A DNA stretch of 64,000 bases from Haematococcus lacustris (Eukaryota; Chlorophyta; Chlorophyceae; Chlamydomonadales; Haematococcaceae): assembly GCA_030144725.1 (NCBI GenBank), contig JASKMD010000004.1, forward strand, positions 607,828 through 671,827. The letters run 5' to 3'. This document shows positions 10,409 to 23,660 of the stretch, one piece after another. The translations under genes were made by a program, and so were the position numbers. The notes under the pieces were generated by a model, which ran no database searches, was not told the DNA's origin, and was given only the letters and a program-made list of their open reading frames with translations. The number at the start of each line of letters is the position of its first letter. Position 1 is the first letter of the stretch.

Positions 10409-13400
10409 ATGAAGTTTGCTGCTGTGGTGCTTCTTATTACCTTCGCTGCTGCCTCGCTCTCTAGCCGCGACGAATCTGGCAACAAGTTTAGTCCGAGGGC
10501 TTGGGGCCATTCTTCTATCTGCGTGTGGCTCGCAAGCATCGTTTCTGGCGGATGGCAGCGCATGGGGCCTTGGGACCGGCGGTGCGCAGGCTTCGGCTTG
10601 CTCACTGCAGGCCTGTTCCTTCACTTCCTGCAGTTGGACCCGTCCTATCAGGTGTGCCATCGCCCTGTCATGCCTAGAGAAGCAGTTTGGGTAGGCCAGG
10701 CACAGCGCAGCTGCGTGCTCAGTACCGCAAAGTAGCTGGTTACTGCGTGCAGGGTTGGGCCGATACGTTCTATTTCTGTGGAAGAGAGCTACAGTATTGC
10801 AATTGCAATTTCCGATGGAACTTAATGGGCTGGTACAAGGCGTACGTGCTGTGGTCCTTCATGCTGACATGGGCCCTTGGAGTGCAACGCATCATCATTC
10901 AATTGGGGTTGAATGGACTTTTGCCAGGTAATAGATGCAACTGCACTGGTTGGTTGCACATCATATGTATCTTGCTGGCTGTGGCTCTGGATGTGCAGGA
11001 GAGGAGGTGGTCACGCGTGAGTCTTTTGTCAGCATCTGCTGGCGCTTGATTCCTTGTAAGTAGATGCTCTACACCAACAAGCAACTGTGTCTAGCTTTGT
11101 CCAGTACTCAGAGCTAGTTCAACACTGTTTGTGCACCTTGTCCCTGCTGTGCAGACTGGCTCAACAACTGGGAGCAGCAGGTTAGTAGCATAGCAGGATT
11201 GAGACCACGGACATCAGGTTTGGAAGCATGCTAAGCAGTTGCCGCCAATCTGAGATAGTGCTTGGTGCAGCCCTTCCTGCACATCAGGCATGCCATTCTA
11301 TGCACAAGTCAACATGTATGTTCATTTGGTGCCTTGCGCAGTGGGGTGCGGAGTGCAGCTCAATGATGTTCGAGCTGCCACACTTTGCCATTGAGCTTCT
11401 CATCATTCTCCCATGTGTGCAAGTAAGTAGGGTGCAAGGAGCCCAGGCAATGTGACACTCTCAATGCAGTATTCGCTTGCTGTGTGGCATGGTGCAAGCA
11501 TTTGTGTGATGTTACCTACAGATACTGTGCGCTCGCATGAAGATCCTCGCCATGCCATTGGTCAACATTGCACCTGCTGGCGAGCAGGATGGTGTGGTGG
11601 CAGTGCAACAGCCTGCTCACCACCTTGCAGCTGCAGAGGGAGAGGGTGCAGCTGATGTGCAGCAGGAGCGTAGAGGCAGGCAAAACAGAGATCGACATGC
11701 TGCGGCGGGCAGGGTAGACGTAAGACCCCAGCCACAGCTCGCAGGCTTTGACCGCGCCGACTATGCACCCAATATCCTCAACGGATTGTGGGAGCGTCAA
11801 CCACATCAACGCCAGCTGCTGGTCAGGCTCAGGTGTGTGTCATGTGTTGCCTTGCTGTACCACACCACACATGTAATGGCAGTGGGCAGGAAGTAGCTCC
11901 TGGCGCATCACAAGCACATGGCAGCATCCTCGGTACAAACCGCTGGAGAGTGGGCTGTCAGCAATAGAAGTGGTGGCAGCCTAACAGTTGCTGCTAGTCA
12001 GTGTGTCATCACTTTCCTTCTGCTTTGGCGTCCTCAGAAATGGCTTGCCTGCGCTCTTTTGCTTATGATGTGCTTGCATGCACCGTTTAGGTCGAACATG
12101 AAGGTTATGTCCTTTACGCTGGCGCTCATTCTGCTGGCCGCTGCCAATGCCCTTTACGTGCCTTTGATGCTGGAGGGAACAGTCGCCATGCATCCCTCCA
12201 CCCTTCCCATTCGAGCAGCAGGTCAGTGACAGTTTGGACTATGGCTGGTGGGCACTCTGGGGCCTTTGATGACGTACTGTTCATTGCTCAGCCCCCCAGG
12301 TGATCGTTGTTCAATCTGTCAGAGGGTGGGGTTGTGCGCAGGCTGTTTTGCTGCTGCTGCTGTTTGGTCCTTAGCTGCTGGTATGCCTTACTTGAATGCT
12401 GCCTTTCTGTGCAGGAGAGCACCAGGATTGGATCACTGACGCCGGCGTCGTGCAAGTGGATCTCATGGCAGCTGCAGCAGTACCTCCTGAGCAACAAGCA
12501 GCCATTGCCCAGCGCCTGCATCACTACAAGGCAAACACACAGGGCTGGGTAGTCCTTCCACAGCTCTGGCCCCTGGTGCCGGTGCATATGCGCATTGACC
12601 CAGAGTACCACAGTAATGCAGCCAAAGAGATTAGATCAAGTCAGTCAGAGCATGCGGAATGGGACTTTCTGGTGCCAAAGCCTGCACAGGAGTCAGCTGC
12701 CAGTGACAGCGTGCCTCAGTATGGTGCAAGTGATGTGGATGAGAGGCAGGGCGAGCTCAGGCCTTTGGTGCACTTGCACAAAGCAGGGCATGCAGCGGCT
12801 GAGATGGACGCTGCAGAGGCTACCACGGGTTGTGAGCGTGCCCTACCAGCACCTCATGCCACTGTGAATGAGTCTGGGGCAACAATGCAGGCACCGGGGA
12901 GGAGTGAGCGTCACCCACAGGAATGCCCAGCAGAATACACTCTTGAAGCATCGGCTCCTGTGCAGCAGCTGCCAGGCAGCAGGCCTGAAGCTGAGGCAGC
13001 AGCGAGCAGCAGTGGGGCTGACGGCAGGGGCTGCACCAGGAGCTTGGGGCCATACCGCCGCAACCTGCACAAGCACATGGAGGAAATCATCAAGATGCAG
13101 GTACGCAGTATGCTATGCAACATAACTTGGTGCTCAATAGGGTGCTGTGCGTGCATCTGCATGAAACTGCAAAGCACTAGGTATGGTAGACTGGTGCTAC
13201 GCTGGCAGCCTGCCACCTTTCTTCAGGCATCCCTCACAGTTGTAGTACTCGAGCAAGGCATGAGGCCAGTCTGGGCTCAGTGTCAACAATTGCAACTGGT
13301 GCAGCATGGGGTGGAGGGAGACAAGGGGCTGCGCTGCTTGTTGCCAGACTCCTCTCTCACTCTTGCTGCACCACTAGACTAGGCCGCTGCAGTTACCGCT

Positions 13401-14645
13401 AGCTCTCCAGCAGACATGGGCCATGCCACAAAGAGCTTGCTCTGGCGCCTGATGCCCACTGTGATTGACATCACTGGAGTCAGTCGACTAGGCCTGACTC
13501 ACTGGCTGGTGATGCTGATGACCATCACTGCATTGTCAGAGCCATGCGCCATGAGGAGGCTGGGATGCAATGCTTGACTGCACTTGGCACCATGCGGTTC
13601 CAGTCTACTGCCCTGACCTCCTGGCTGTCCTCAGGACCCAGAGCATATTGCACTCATTCCCCTGGTGGAGAGCGCCCTGGCCGTCATGCGGCTGTCGTGT
13701 GAGAAGTTTTTCGTGCTGCTGGCGGTGTATGTGGCACACCTGCTGTATCAAGAACAGCCTTCACAGGGCATGCGTACCTTCATTCGAGTGATTGCAGGCA
13801 TGTCTACCACCTTCCAACGGGTGAGCCCCACATCTTTTCAGCAGCAGCATCTTCGTCATCATGGCCAGCATCATCATTGCCAGCATCATCATCGCCAGCA
13901 GCAGCATCAACAGCAGCATCATGGCCAGCTGCATGGCCATGGCATTACATGGCACTCGCTAGGGTTAACCCCTGAAGCAGCATAGTGTACTCAACAGGCC
14001 TGTTTCAGGCTAACTCATTGCTCACAAGCATGCATGGGGCCACAGCGCTGCTGTTGGGCACATATGGGCATATCATTCCTGCAGCAGTCACAGGCAAGCA
14101 GCTCTGGAGAACAAGGGAGGAGCAGGGCGGCTATGCTGGATAGCCGCATTGGGTTAGTGTGCAGTTTTTATATGTAGTGTTGTAGTAGCCAGTGTCCTGC
14201 CAACTGTGCCTACTGCTGTACACCGTGCCTCCTGCAAACAGTGCCGCCTGTCAATCACAAGTCACATTGCAGTAGCCCTGCCCTGTGCTGCAGGTGGTGC
14301 TGTACTCCTTCCCCGCAGTGTGCTGGGTGTATGGCGCTGGATTTGTGTTCTCCACATTTGTCAGCGCTGTGTTTTGGGGCGGTGGGTGCAGTATGAGCAT
14401 GTACTGCGGTTGGCTTCACGACCTGCTCTTCTGTTTCTATGTCAGGCTCCATGCAACAATAACATGTCCCTGTAAACTGCAGTGTCCACTGAGCACGAGA
14501 GCTGTCAGCAAGTGGCTCAAAACCCCGCATGTTTGCCACTCCCTCACATGTGATCAAGCGCTGCTGTGCAGGTCCGCTGAGCTCCTTGTATCACCTTGTG
14601 CGCAATTCAATCAGTCAGGTGAGATGCCAGCTGCATGCTTCTAAG
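10409..14645 (+). CDS. Multi-pass membrane protein, probably N-terminal part of an E3 ligase
   Basis: Exons that join in phase: 10409-10651, 10753-10927, 11155-11180, 11342-11422, 11522-11821, 12002-12221, 12415-13100, 13635-13820 and one from 14294. The start is the ATG at 10409, followed by a hydrophobic signal-like segment. Hydrophobic segments recur (VLWSFMLTWALGVQ, HFAIELLIILPCVQ, VITFLLLWRPQ, VMSFTLALILLAAANALYV, FFVLLAVYVAHLLY and a segment near 14300-14380). A soluble Ser/Ala/Glu-rich domain is encoded by 12415-13100. The last donor and the link to the RING exon after 14.75 kb are not resolved. A membrane bundle followed by RING resembles HRD1/gp78/TRC8-type ER ligases. This is an inference from order, not from a clear match in the membrane part. 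It could also be a separate gene. Confidence 0.5.
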
Positions 14646-14748
14646 AAACACTGACGCTGCGACATCGAGTCCCACAGCTCAGCATCAGAGTTGAAGGACG
14701 TGCCCCTCAAGTCCACAGTGGCCGTAGTCCCTGCATGTCAGCTTCTCT

Positions 14749-17700
14749 CCCTGCAGATTGTGTCCTTCGCTCCCCTCCAGTCATGTGTTATGCAGGGCCA
14801 AGCAGCACTTCTAGCCGTGCTCCTAGGCAGCTGCTGAGGTGTGTCAGTGCGGTGGCGCCATGCTGCCCTGCCAGGTCATGGTGCGCTCCCTGCGCCCTGC
14901 CACCGTGGAGGAGGTGCAGCGCATGGCGGGCAACTGTGCAATCTGTTGGGGCAAGATGACTGTGCCTGGCTCCACAGCGCCCGCAGCACACCCTCCTGCC
15001 TGCCTGCACCCTGTGAGGGGTCAGGCACAGGCTGCGGCCAGTAGGAGGGGCAATGCCACTGCCGGAGGCACAGCAGGGGAGGGAGCAGCAAGGGAGGTAG
15101 CTGGCATGCTATTGGCTGCACAGCCAACTACCCAGCCTGGGCAGGCACAGCCACCTGCAGGCCAACACTGTGTGAGGCCAGCTTCGGCCCAAGGGCCAGG
15201 GCCTGCCAGGCAAGTGCCTGTGTGCCTCCAGCCCACTGCTTCCCTTCAGCCCAGCTGCACAGAAAGCAGACAGCACCCACAGCACTTGCACCCCTTTGCT
15301 CAACAGGGGCAGCGGGAGACAGAGGAGGGGGCAGGTGCGGCGCAGCTCCCAGACAAGCAGCCTGCAGGGCCTAGTTCTGCAGACTCCGCACTCTCCTCGC
15401 CGTGCAATTCTCAGCAGCGGCGCAAGGTGCAGCCTCACCGCCACCCTCGCCGTGCTGCTAGCACAAGCCTGCCAGCCCCAACTGACCCAGCCTGCAGAGC
15501 GGCAGCTCCAGGCAGCCTGAGCACACTGCCTGACCTGCAGGCAACATCAGAAGAGGGCCCCACCATAGCCGCAGGCCTCAGGGCATCCAGCACTGGCCTG
15601 CAGGACAGTTGCCAAACACTGCTGACAGTGACCGCCCTCACAAGTCCCCCTGCACAGCCTAGCAGTGTGGAAGCCCACGTGCCGACTGGTGCAGCCCTAG
15701 CAGTGACTGGCCTTGACAAGCCAGAGTCTGGCACCTGGGATGCAAGCCCTACCCTGGCTGCACCTGTGCTAGCCACTGTCACTCCTAGCGTCTGCAGCTG
15801 TGAGCCAAACACACTGCCAGCAGCAGCAGCCTGTGCTTCCACTCCTTCAGTGCCCCTTCAGCCCGCACCCTCCCTTGCTGCCACAAACAGTGCAGGTTTA
15901 GGCAGCCCAGGCAGGGGCTGCAGCAGTGAAGCTCCTGGTACAAGCAGTGCAGCCTCATTACCGTGCCCCACCCCAGCCTCTGAGTCCAGCAGTGATGGCG
16001 AGGAGGATGAGGAGGGGCTGTCAGGGCCAGCTGCACACGGCTGGTCTCTACCTTGCGGCCATGCCTACCACAGCAGCTGCCTGGGGCAGTGGCTGTTTCA
16101 GTGCCACTCCAACAGCATCAGCCCCACCTGCCCCATGTGCCAGGCCACCATCCGGCTTGACGTGTCTTGGCGCCTGCCTTGGTCCTCCCCCTCTCACAGC
16201 CTGCTCATCCCCCAGCACCAGCTGGGCCACGCCACAGCTGCCCAAGGCATGCAGATCGGCCCGCAGCCTGCAGCAGTGCGGCAGCGGCAGGGCCCTGCAG
16301 GGGCAGGACCACATGGACGGGTGCTGCACCCAGCACCAGCAGCAGGGGAAGAGCCAGGCCCACGTCTTGGCAGGGGCCACCAAGAGCAGGGGATGGGATT
16401 AGGCGAAGGTGGCCCTGCTCGGGTGGGTGCGATGCGCCGGCAGCGTGGGCGCGCACACATGGCAGCCGGGGATGCAGATGCTGCTGGTGGTGGTGGAGGC
16501 CCAGCCATGGTGCTCCTGCCACCACCTATGGCAGCACTAGAGGGCGTGCAGCTGCTGGGGCTGTTGGAGTATCAGCGGGAGATTCAGGAGCTCTTGCTAG
16601 GTATGGCCCTGACACACTGTCCGGTTCGCAGCTTGAGGTCTGTGTGAGGCCTTTATCCACACGTGTCAACTGCTTGTTCGAGCTGTGCAGTTGTGGCAGC
16701 AGCATCCAGCGTGTGGTCACTGTCGTTGCCTGCCCCACTTCATGTACGGTCTGTCTGTCATTGCTTGCAGTCACCTTCATGCACCTTCCTGTTGGCCCAT
16801 GCGCATGCAGACATGCCACAAATCCCCGTGCCAGAGGACCTACTGGCTCTGCAAGAGCAGGCGGCTCGTGATGTGCCGGAGCCGCCCGCAGTGCAGCAAC
16901 TTGAGGCTGTGGCCTTGCTGCCCGTCCAGCTACAACCACAGCCGAACCCACGCCAGCCACAACAGCGAGGCGATCAGGCTCCCTTAGCAGCTGGCAGCCT
17001 GGAAGCCCCTCCTCAGGCGCCTGGGACACAGGCACAGCCACAGTCTCCAGCCCAGCTTGTTCCTCAAGTCAGACCTCAGAGCAGCCAGGCAGCCAGGGCT
17101 GTGGACGCCCCTTTCCAGCAAGCTGCACAGGCAGTGGGCAGTTCTTCAGACTTGGCGCCAAGCATGGCAGCCGGCCATGCTTTCAGGGGCGACAGGGACC
17201 ATGGTGTGGCGGCGCTGGCTGCAGAGGCTGCGTCAGCCCGGGCGCTGCTGGTAGACGAGCTTGACATGCACATCCAGAGGTTGGCCGCGCTGACAGACTC
17301 CAGGCAGCGGCTTGAGAGGCAGCAGGCCGCCCTGCTGGCCTTGGAGCAGCAGCTGTCTCAGCAGCTGGAAGCAGTCGAGGCAGCAGCAGCAGCAGGTGTT
17401 GCGGCACAGGCTGCTAGGGCCTTGTCCCAGCAGACCGATGGCAGCAGCACAGCAGTGCCGGTGGCACCGTTGCAAGCAAGCCTCAGTCACGCAGAACCCC
17501 TGGTGATGGATAGGGGGCCAGCAGCTGTGGCAGGCAGGGAGGCACCCGGTCCCACGTCTGTTCCTGAAGCTAAGGGTGTGGCAAGCTCTTCATGTGACAC
17601 CACCACCAAGGACGTCCCTACTCAGCAGGGCAGTGGCTCTGGAGCAGCCTCATCAGGTGTGCAAACTGGTCCTGACCATGCTGCCGTCATGGCTAGTGGT

Positions 17701-17796
17701 GGGGCGGGGACTTCTGGCAGTGCAGAGGCAGCACCACGCCCCTTGCCTGCTGCACCCACCAGGCGGCGGTTCTTGTTCTTCAAGCGCAAGCAGTGA
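14749..17796 (+). CDS. RING-H2 protein with split RING, HRD1/gp78-like
   Basis: The main exon ends at 16600 and splices in phase to 16811-17796 (TAG/TGA end at 17796). Near 14930 it encodes GNCAICWGKM, the first Cys pair, very like the gp78 motif. The remaining ligands (LPCGHAYHSSCLGQWL ... CPMCQ) come only near 16050-16145. Between them lie about 370 residues rich in Ala, Pro, Ser and Gln. The helix just before the RING (RPATVEEVQRM) resembles the HRD1 pre-RING segment. After the RING there is a disordered region, then a coiled coil (about 17240-17390, VDELDMHIQRL...) and a basic end (RRRFLFFKRKQ). It probably continues the membrane gene upstream, giving an ER E3 ubiquitin ligase. The first exon border (near 14847-14874) is uncertain. 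Confidence 0.6.
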
Positions 17797-18603
17797 TGGC
17801 CATGCAGCCTAGCAGCTGGTTGCTGAGCTGGCAATAGCCAGCCTGTAGCTGCTCGTGGTGTCAGCTTGTGTGTGTGTGTTGCTTAATTCCTAGTTGCTGT
17901 TGTGGCAGGCATGGGGAGGTCTTAGTCATGCAGGTCCACAATGTACGTTAGTCTCTGTTGGGATGTCATTGAGCAATGTCTGTGGTGCACTGGTGAGACA
18001 GGCGGTAATTGGTTGACCCACTGCTGTGAGTACATTGCTGGTTTGCGTGTGCAGTAGCATTTCATCTCTTCTTTAGTTCTTGGGTCCTGCATGTAGCACT
18101 TGTGTACGGAGGGAAGACGCAGTTGTTGACATCTACATGCACTGACATTGAATCGGTCGTAGTTGTGACGTCCATAGTCGCTTCGCCAAAGTACACTTAC
18201 AACATCTGCTGGCCATGCGACCATTTGGTATCATTCGCCAGTGCTTGCCCAGGCTACATGGGTTAGGGTTAGGGTGGTGTGCTACAAATGTTCACCAAGA
18301 GGGAAATGGTGATCGCGTACGTTTGATCCCTTGCTTGCATGGCAGCCACCCTACTCGCGACGCCACTACCTCATACCGTGTGGACACATGGAGGACACTG
18401 ATGAGACTCTGCATGCCTCAACCCCTTCAATTGTACACCTTCAATTGTCCTAGGTACGAAACAAGGAGAGAGGAACAACGATAGTTTGCTTGGTCACCTT
18501 GACACGTGATGAGCAGCAGAGGGTCGCAACCTTCAAATGGGGAGGGCAACCCAACAGCCTGGTGAATGACAGTTGCAGGGGATCATCCGGAACCATCATG
18601 GCT
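17797..18603. other. Convergent intergenic region
   Basis: About 800 bp between the end of the RING gene (+) and the end of the glucan phosphatase gene (-). It includes a short (TG)n near 17868 and a TTAGGG-type run at 18261-18278. On the minus strand a TGTAA (ttaca near 18197) could be the polyadenylation signal of the minus gene. Otherwise nothing is seen. Confidence 0.5.
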
Positions 18604-21600
18604 TCATTGGCCTGCTGTCTCGCTGGCCGGCGTCTCCAGGGTCGCTGGCTCTGTTGGGCCCCAATCTCCGGGGTTGTTGTGCGTGGCCCAGGGGCACAGC
18701 ATCGCGCGGAGCTCCTCCTGCTCCGCTTGCGTCAGCTGCGTATTTGGTGTGAGAAGCCGCATCTGCGCACAGCAGCAAGCAACGCCGTCGTGTGCGAGGC
18801 AGCGGGGAGCAGGAGGCGGCACAGGGCAGGAATCACTCAAAGCAGAGGCAGCAAAGGCGTGGAGGAGTGTGGGCCACAGCTACAGGGTACAGGTACATGT
18901 GTGAAGGGAAGCTGCAGCGACCCTGGCCTGCCTCAAGCCCGTGGCCTGCCTCAAGCCCCTGGCCTGCCTCAAGCCCTGGCCTGCCTCACCTGGGTCTGCA
19001 CTGTCATGGGGTCCATCTTGGCAGGGATGACCTCCAGCACATTGTCTGCAGGCCAGCAGCAGGGCACACACAGGCTGCGGGTACAGGCTGGGGGGTCGCA
19101 TGCTGCCTCAGGCTGCTGCAGGGCGCTGCGCACCATGGTGAAGCCAGAACAGGGCGAGACACGTCACCTACGGTGCATGCCTGAATACAACTCATGGGGA
19201 GTGGGGATCGTGCTGCAAACGTGAAGTGCATCACGGGGTTTGTTGGTCAACATGCCTCATGGTGCCTGGGCCCCTCTCAGGGCTAGGCTGGGCTAAGCTG
19301 AGACTAGTGACTAGTGACTCAGGGCCAGGCTGACACCCAGCTGTAGCTCTGTGTAGGACTGAGGGACTCCCTTCAGGGGCTACTAGCCAGCTGATGCACT
19401 GTGGTGCCTAGGCAGCTTGCCTGCTGTGTGGGGGACCAAACAAGTGCCCTGTCGTGCTTGTGGCCCAGGCACTGAATGCCACTGGGCAGCCAAGCCTGAC
19501 CGCCCCCCACCAGGCACTACCAGGCCAAGCCACACCAGGCAAGCTGTCCCTTTGTGCCTCTCCCTTTCCCATGTGGTCAAGCACAAAAGATAAGAAAAAA
19601 GCACCCCCTGCCTTAGGCACCTAGTGACCTACCTGGGTACGGCTCATGGCTTGTGGCATTGACCCATGGCTTAGCAAACCAGCAGCGACCCCCTCTCACA
19701 GGAGGCACTCACTGGTGTTGTTGTTGTCGCGGGCTGTGGGGTGGTCAGCGGAGAAGGTCCAGTTGCCATCCACGATCAGCTTGTACTGGTACTTGCCTGG
19801 GTACAGCTTCCTGCAAGCACCCCACTCGGCAAGCACACCAGCAGGTCATGAGGGCAGGCATATGGCGGTTGTGGAGGGCGGTGAGCACTATTTCTACCCC
19901 TGGATAGTAAGCAAGGCGTAGTCGTGACTCTGACCCTCATTGGCCTGGTAGCGGAACATGATGCTGGGCAGAGCTACCATGACTAGGCGTTTCCTTGCTT
20001 TGAGGTGTCCTGATGTAGGACAGTGTGACGTCACTAGTGCAAGAATGAGAGCAGAGGTGGGGCAGGGAGTGAGGGTGGTGGGGGTATGATTCGCATGCTT
20101 TGGTCTGGAACAAGTGGTCAGAAGCAAGCGGGGCACATGGGGCGGGAAGGCTGTTTGGTGTTTGCTGCTAGCCACTGCTGCCAGCCACTGCTCACCTGTG
20201 AAGTACAAAGCGGAAGGGTGGCTTGGTCTCCTTCTCCATTGGTAGGGGTGCATGCCAGCCAACGTCCAGGCCCGCAACCTGTCAGGGCAGCCACCAGGCC
20301 AAGGCAAACGCTCAGGCAGGGTGTGGTGTAAGTTAGAGTGACATGGCATCACACACCATGCATCCATGTGGTTGCACAGAGTAACAAAGGCCTGGCAGGC
20401 AAACAGCGGTGATATCCCTGACCAGACCTAAGCCAACTTCACATTTTCTGACCTTGCCTTGCCTGACCTTGCAAGCTCTTACTTGGCTTCACCTGACCTG
20501 GCCTGACCCAGGCCTTAACCAGCCTGGGCTCTGACCAGCAGCCACCGTGTCTTCCAGCTTGTGCCAGAGGCTAACGTACTACTTTCGAGGACCATACCTC
20601 AAGCACTGACCTGGATGCTCTTGGCTTGCCCAAAGCGGTGCACGGCAATCGTGGTCTCCACCGGGTCTGTGCCCAACAGCAGGTCGGAGGTGGCGGAGCG
20701 GATGGCCTCAATCTGTGGCGGCAAGCCAGAAGTAATTAGTAAATCAAAAATAGGAAGTATGCAGGAGCAAGCTGGGGCCAGAGCAGGGGCCACGACAAGG
20801 GCCAGGGCAGGAGCGGCCACGAGGTGCAGGGCCAGGCAGGGTGGGTCATGGTGGGGCCAGGCAGGCTGTGTGGCCCTGACCTTCCTTCAATGCCTTCTGC
20901 CCAGGCCTCCTAGCTCACTCTGCGCCCGCCTCACCTCCCAAACCCAAGATAAGTACACCTATGCCTTCTCCTTTCTCCAAATCGCTGACCTTGCTCAAGC
21001 CAAAGCGCCATCCAGCCACCCCCATCACCCTCATCACCCCTACCACCCTCATCACCCCCATCACTCCGATCACAACTCATGTCCTTCATGACCTCATTGA
21101 CGCTATTGGCGTCACTCTTGTTCCACATGAGGTCACACTTGCCTTGGGTCCACACCGCCGCATGCTGGTGAGCATGGAGTACGCATGGTCCAGCTGCATG
21201 CCGCGTATCCAGTTCATGTAGGCCAAGGCGGTGGCTGGGGCACGCCCCATGCCTGGGAGGGGCAGCAGCAGCAGCAGCAGGAGGAGACATGGCCTAGTAG
21301 CTAACGTCCCCAGCAGCAGCAACAGCAGAAGCAGCAGCACTGGCAAGCGCATCAATAAGGGGAAAGATCTTGTAGCGCTTGTCAGAGCCAGCAGCGCCAG
21401 TAGCAGTAGCAGCAAATGGCAAGCCCTAGCGCATGCATACCGACTGTGCAGATAGGCAGCTGGGGTAAGATTGCTGCACGCTTGGATTGCTGACAGTTTG
21501 AAGGCATGGCAGGTGCTGGAGCAGCACTTTGCTGTGTGAGAAACGTACAAGCACCATTGACACTGCCAATTATCATGTGCTTCTAGTAGTCCATGGTGTA

Positions 21601-23660
21601 TACCCATGGTGTAATCCATGATATGAAATATGTGGGGTTTGGGGAGTGGAAGTGTGACGCGGGTGCCAGGCCCTGTGCCCCACCTGCCGTGCAGTGGATG
21701 TACACGGTGCCCACTTTGGGGTCATGCTCCCGGGCCAGCCTGGCCACCGCCTTTGGCAGCTTGCGACGCAGGTCATACGGGTCAAAGTCACGGATGGGGA
21801 ACCTGGCAGGGCAGCAGGCAGCAGGCAGGCAGGCAGGGCAGGAGCTGGAAGCGCGGCAGCTGGGAGGAAGGCAGGGCAGAAGCTGGCAGCGTGGCAGCTG
21901 GGAGGCAGGCAGGGCAGGAGCTGGAAGCGCGGCAGCTGGGAGGCAGGCAGGGCAGAAGCTGGCAGCGTGGCAGGGACTGTGGGAGGCCAGAGGCAAAGCT
22001 GGCATGGCAGGCCACAGACAGGTGCTGAGGCTGGGCATGCAAGGTGGTGAGAGGCCAGGTGCAGGCCCTCAAACTCTACTCCGTTGACAGGGTAAGCAGG
22101 AACAGCCAGGGCTAAGCGCTGTGTGAGGGGTCGTGAGGGGTTAGGTGCAGGCTCTTGCACTCATATTTGTAGGAGGGCGAACAGGAGCAGCCAGGTCCAA
22201 GGGCAGTGCTTGGCCTAGCAACTATGGCTGACCTGACCGCAGCAGTCAGCCTGAGCGCGAGCTGCAGGCCGTGCTGCTGGGCCCTGCTGCAGCTGCGGCT
22301 CCCACTGTCACTGCCTGCGACCATCAGCCTGGTGCACTCCTCCATTGCTTGCATGCTGCCCCGTGTTTCACCGTATCACACTGCCTGTCCCTTCACTGCC
22401 AGGCTCAGCCACTCACCCTCTTGCCTGACTGCGCCTCCCTGTTTGACCTGCCGAGCTGCCACTGGTTGCTGCCTGGCTGCCACTGGCGGTTGCCTTGCGA
22501 TCCACTCACCTCACGTGCTTGACGTCCCCGCGCTCCATGCAGCGCGCCTTGATGGGCTCCAGGTCCAGCTTGAAGTATGCCATGTCACAGTCCTCCTGCG
22601 GTAGGGGGAGCAGGATGCCAGGCAGTGTCACCAGGGCGGGCACAGGCAGTGGAGGGCTGGCAGGCGTGCCTACAGTGCACCTTGCATTTGGCCTTGGTAG
22701 CTGAAGTCACTGTTGGGCAGCTCTTGGGCCGCTGTGGGGGGCGGGGGCGGGGGCGGGGGAGGGGGACCTGCCTGCAGACTGAAGATCGTGGTGACGCCCT
22801 CCTGCTCTGCCAGCCGGTCCACATCTTCAGCTGTCTGCAGCCGTGTGCCACAGAGCTAGGCTTGCCAAACAGCCATGCACAGGCTAGGGGCTAGCAGGCT
22901 GCATGCCCATTTTGCTTGGCCCAGCCTGCCTCATCCTTGCATGATCAGAACTTGTGAGGTTGTTATGGAAGCCTGGATCATGGACCTAGTAATCCCCGAC
23001 TGCCCTGACTGTGGATGGCAGCATGCAACATGGAGTGCCAGGATACGCCTTCATGTTGAAATAGTAACACTGCTTCGCCTAGCTTGGTTTGATGTCACAT
23101 GGGGTGGCTAATGGGTGATGTGCGAATGCTGGACAGGAGGTAGCTGGGACCTTGCCTGCAGACACGACCCCACAATCAGGTCAGGAAGGATGCGGTTGTA
23201 ATCAATGCCCAGCTCATGACGGTAGCTGAGGCTGGTGCCCATCTTGCGATTCATTGTCTCTGAGTACTCGTCTGATTTGGTTTCGTCACTGGCAGCTGGA
23301 GACACCGCAGGGAGTGGGCTCGCTGCTTCTGCTGGCGAAGATGAAGACGGGGCTGGGGCAGGGCTGGGGCCACCTGCAAGGCAACAGCGGCATGCGCTAA
23401 TGCTGTGTGCGTTGCCTGTGTGTGCATGCACAAGATACGACGAATTGTGCGCGGTCGCTGTGTGCGGCGTCCGCGTCCGTCTATTGCTCGATAGTAGGGG
23501 CTTGGTAGGTGATGAGGCACGACTCGTCAATTGCTATATAGCCAAACTCACCGGCAACAGCTGTCGCAACGATGGCGCGCAGGATGCGCAGCTTCGTTGG
23601 CGCGGTCGGGGACGGGCCCCGTTGCGCCAACGATCCCCGTCCTCTGGCGGATAGTAACAT
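18604..23660 (-). CDS. SEX4: SEX4-type phosphoglucan (starch) phosphatase
   Basis: Removes phosphate from starch glucans in the plastid during starch breakdown. Eleven exons: 23660-23552, 23373-23156, 22834-22772, 22595-22510, 21802-21684, 21252-21143, 20712-20611, 20278-20196, 19810-19713, 19045-18990 and 18762-18604. They total 1203 nt, 400 aa, with all phases consistent. The first exon gives a basic leader like a transit peptide. The dual-specificity phosphatase part begins at [20 protein letters not shown] and has the acid loop [14 protein letters not shown]. Its active site HCTAGMGR fits the glucan-phosphatase pattern CxAGxGR and is split by intron 5. The CBM48 starch-binding module follows ([36 protein letters not shown]), then a short tail. 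Domain order and length match plant SEX4 (about 380 aa). Introns 2, 3 and 6 use GC donors. Confidence 0.93.
18905..18990. repeat. CCTGGCCTGCCTCAAGC repeat at a splice donor
   Basis: About four 17-bp units next to and running into the end of exon 10 of the glucan phosphatase gene, on the intron side. Confidence 0.7.
21800..21980. repeat. 33-35-bp minisatellite in an intron
   Basis: About four units of the form GGCAGGGCAGGAGCTGGAAG with GCGCGGCAGCTGGGA. Units alternate between GAGCTGGAAGCGC and AAGCTGGCAGCGT variants, so a dimer of about 70 bp is itself repeated. It lies in intron 4 of the glucan phosphatase gene and abuts the acceptor at 21802. Confidence 0.75.

Noticed and set aside
13393..13560. 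Additional exon of the membrane protein at 13393
   Set aside because: Its hydrophobic frame does not match the phase 0 of the exon ending at 13100, while 13635 does.
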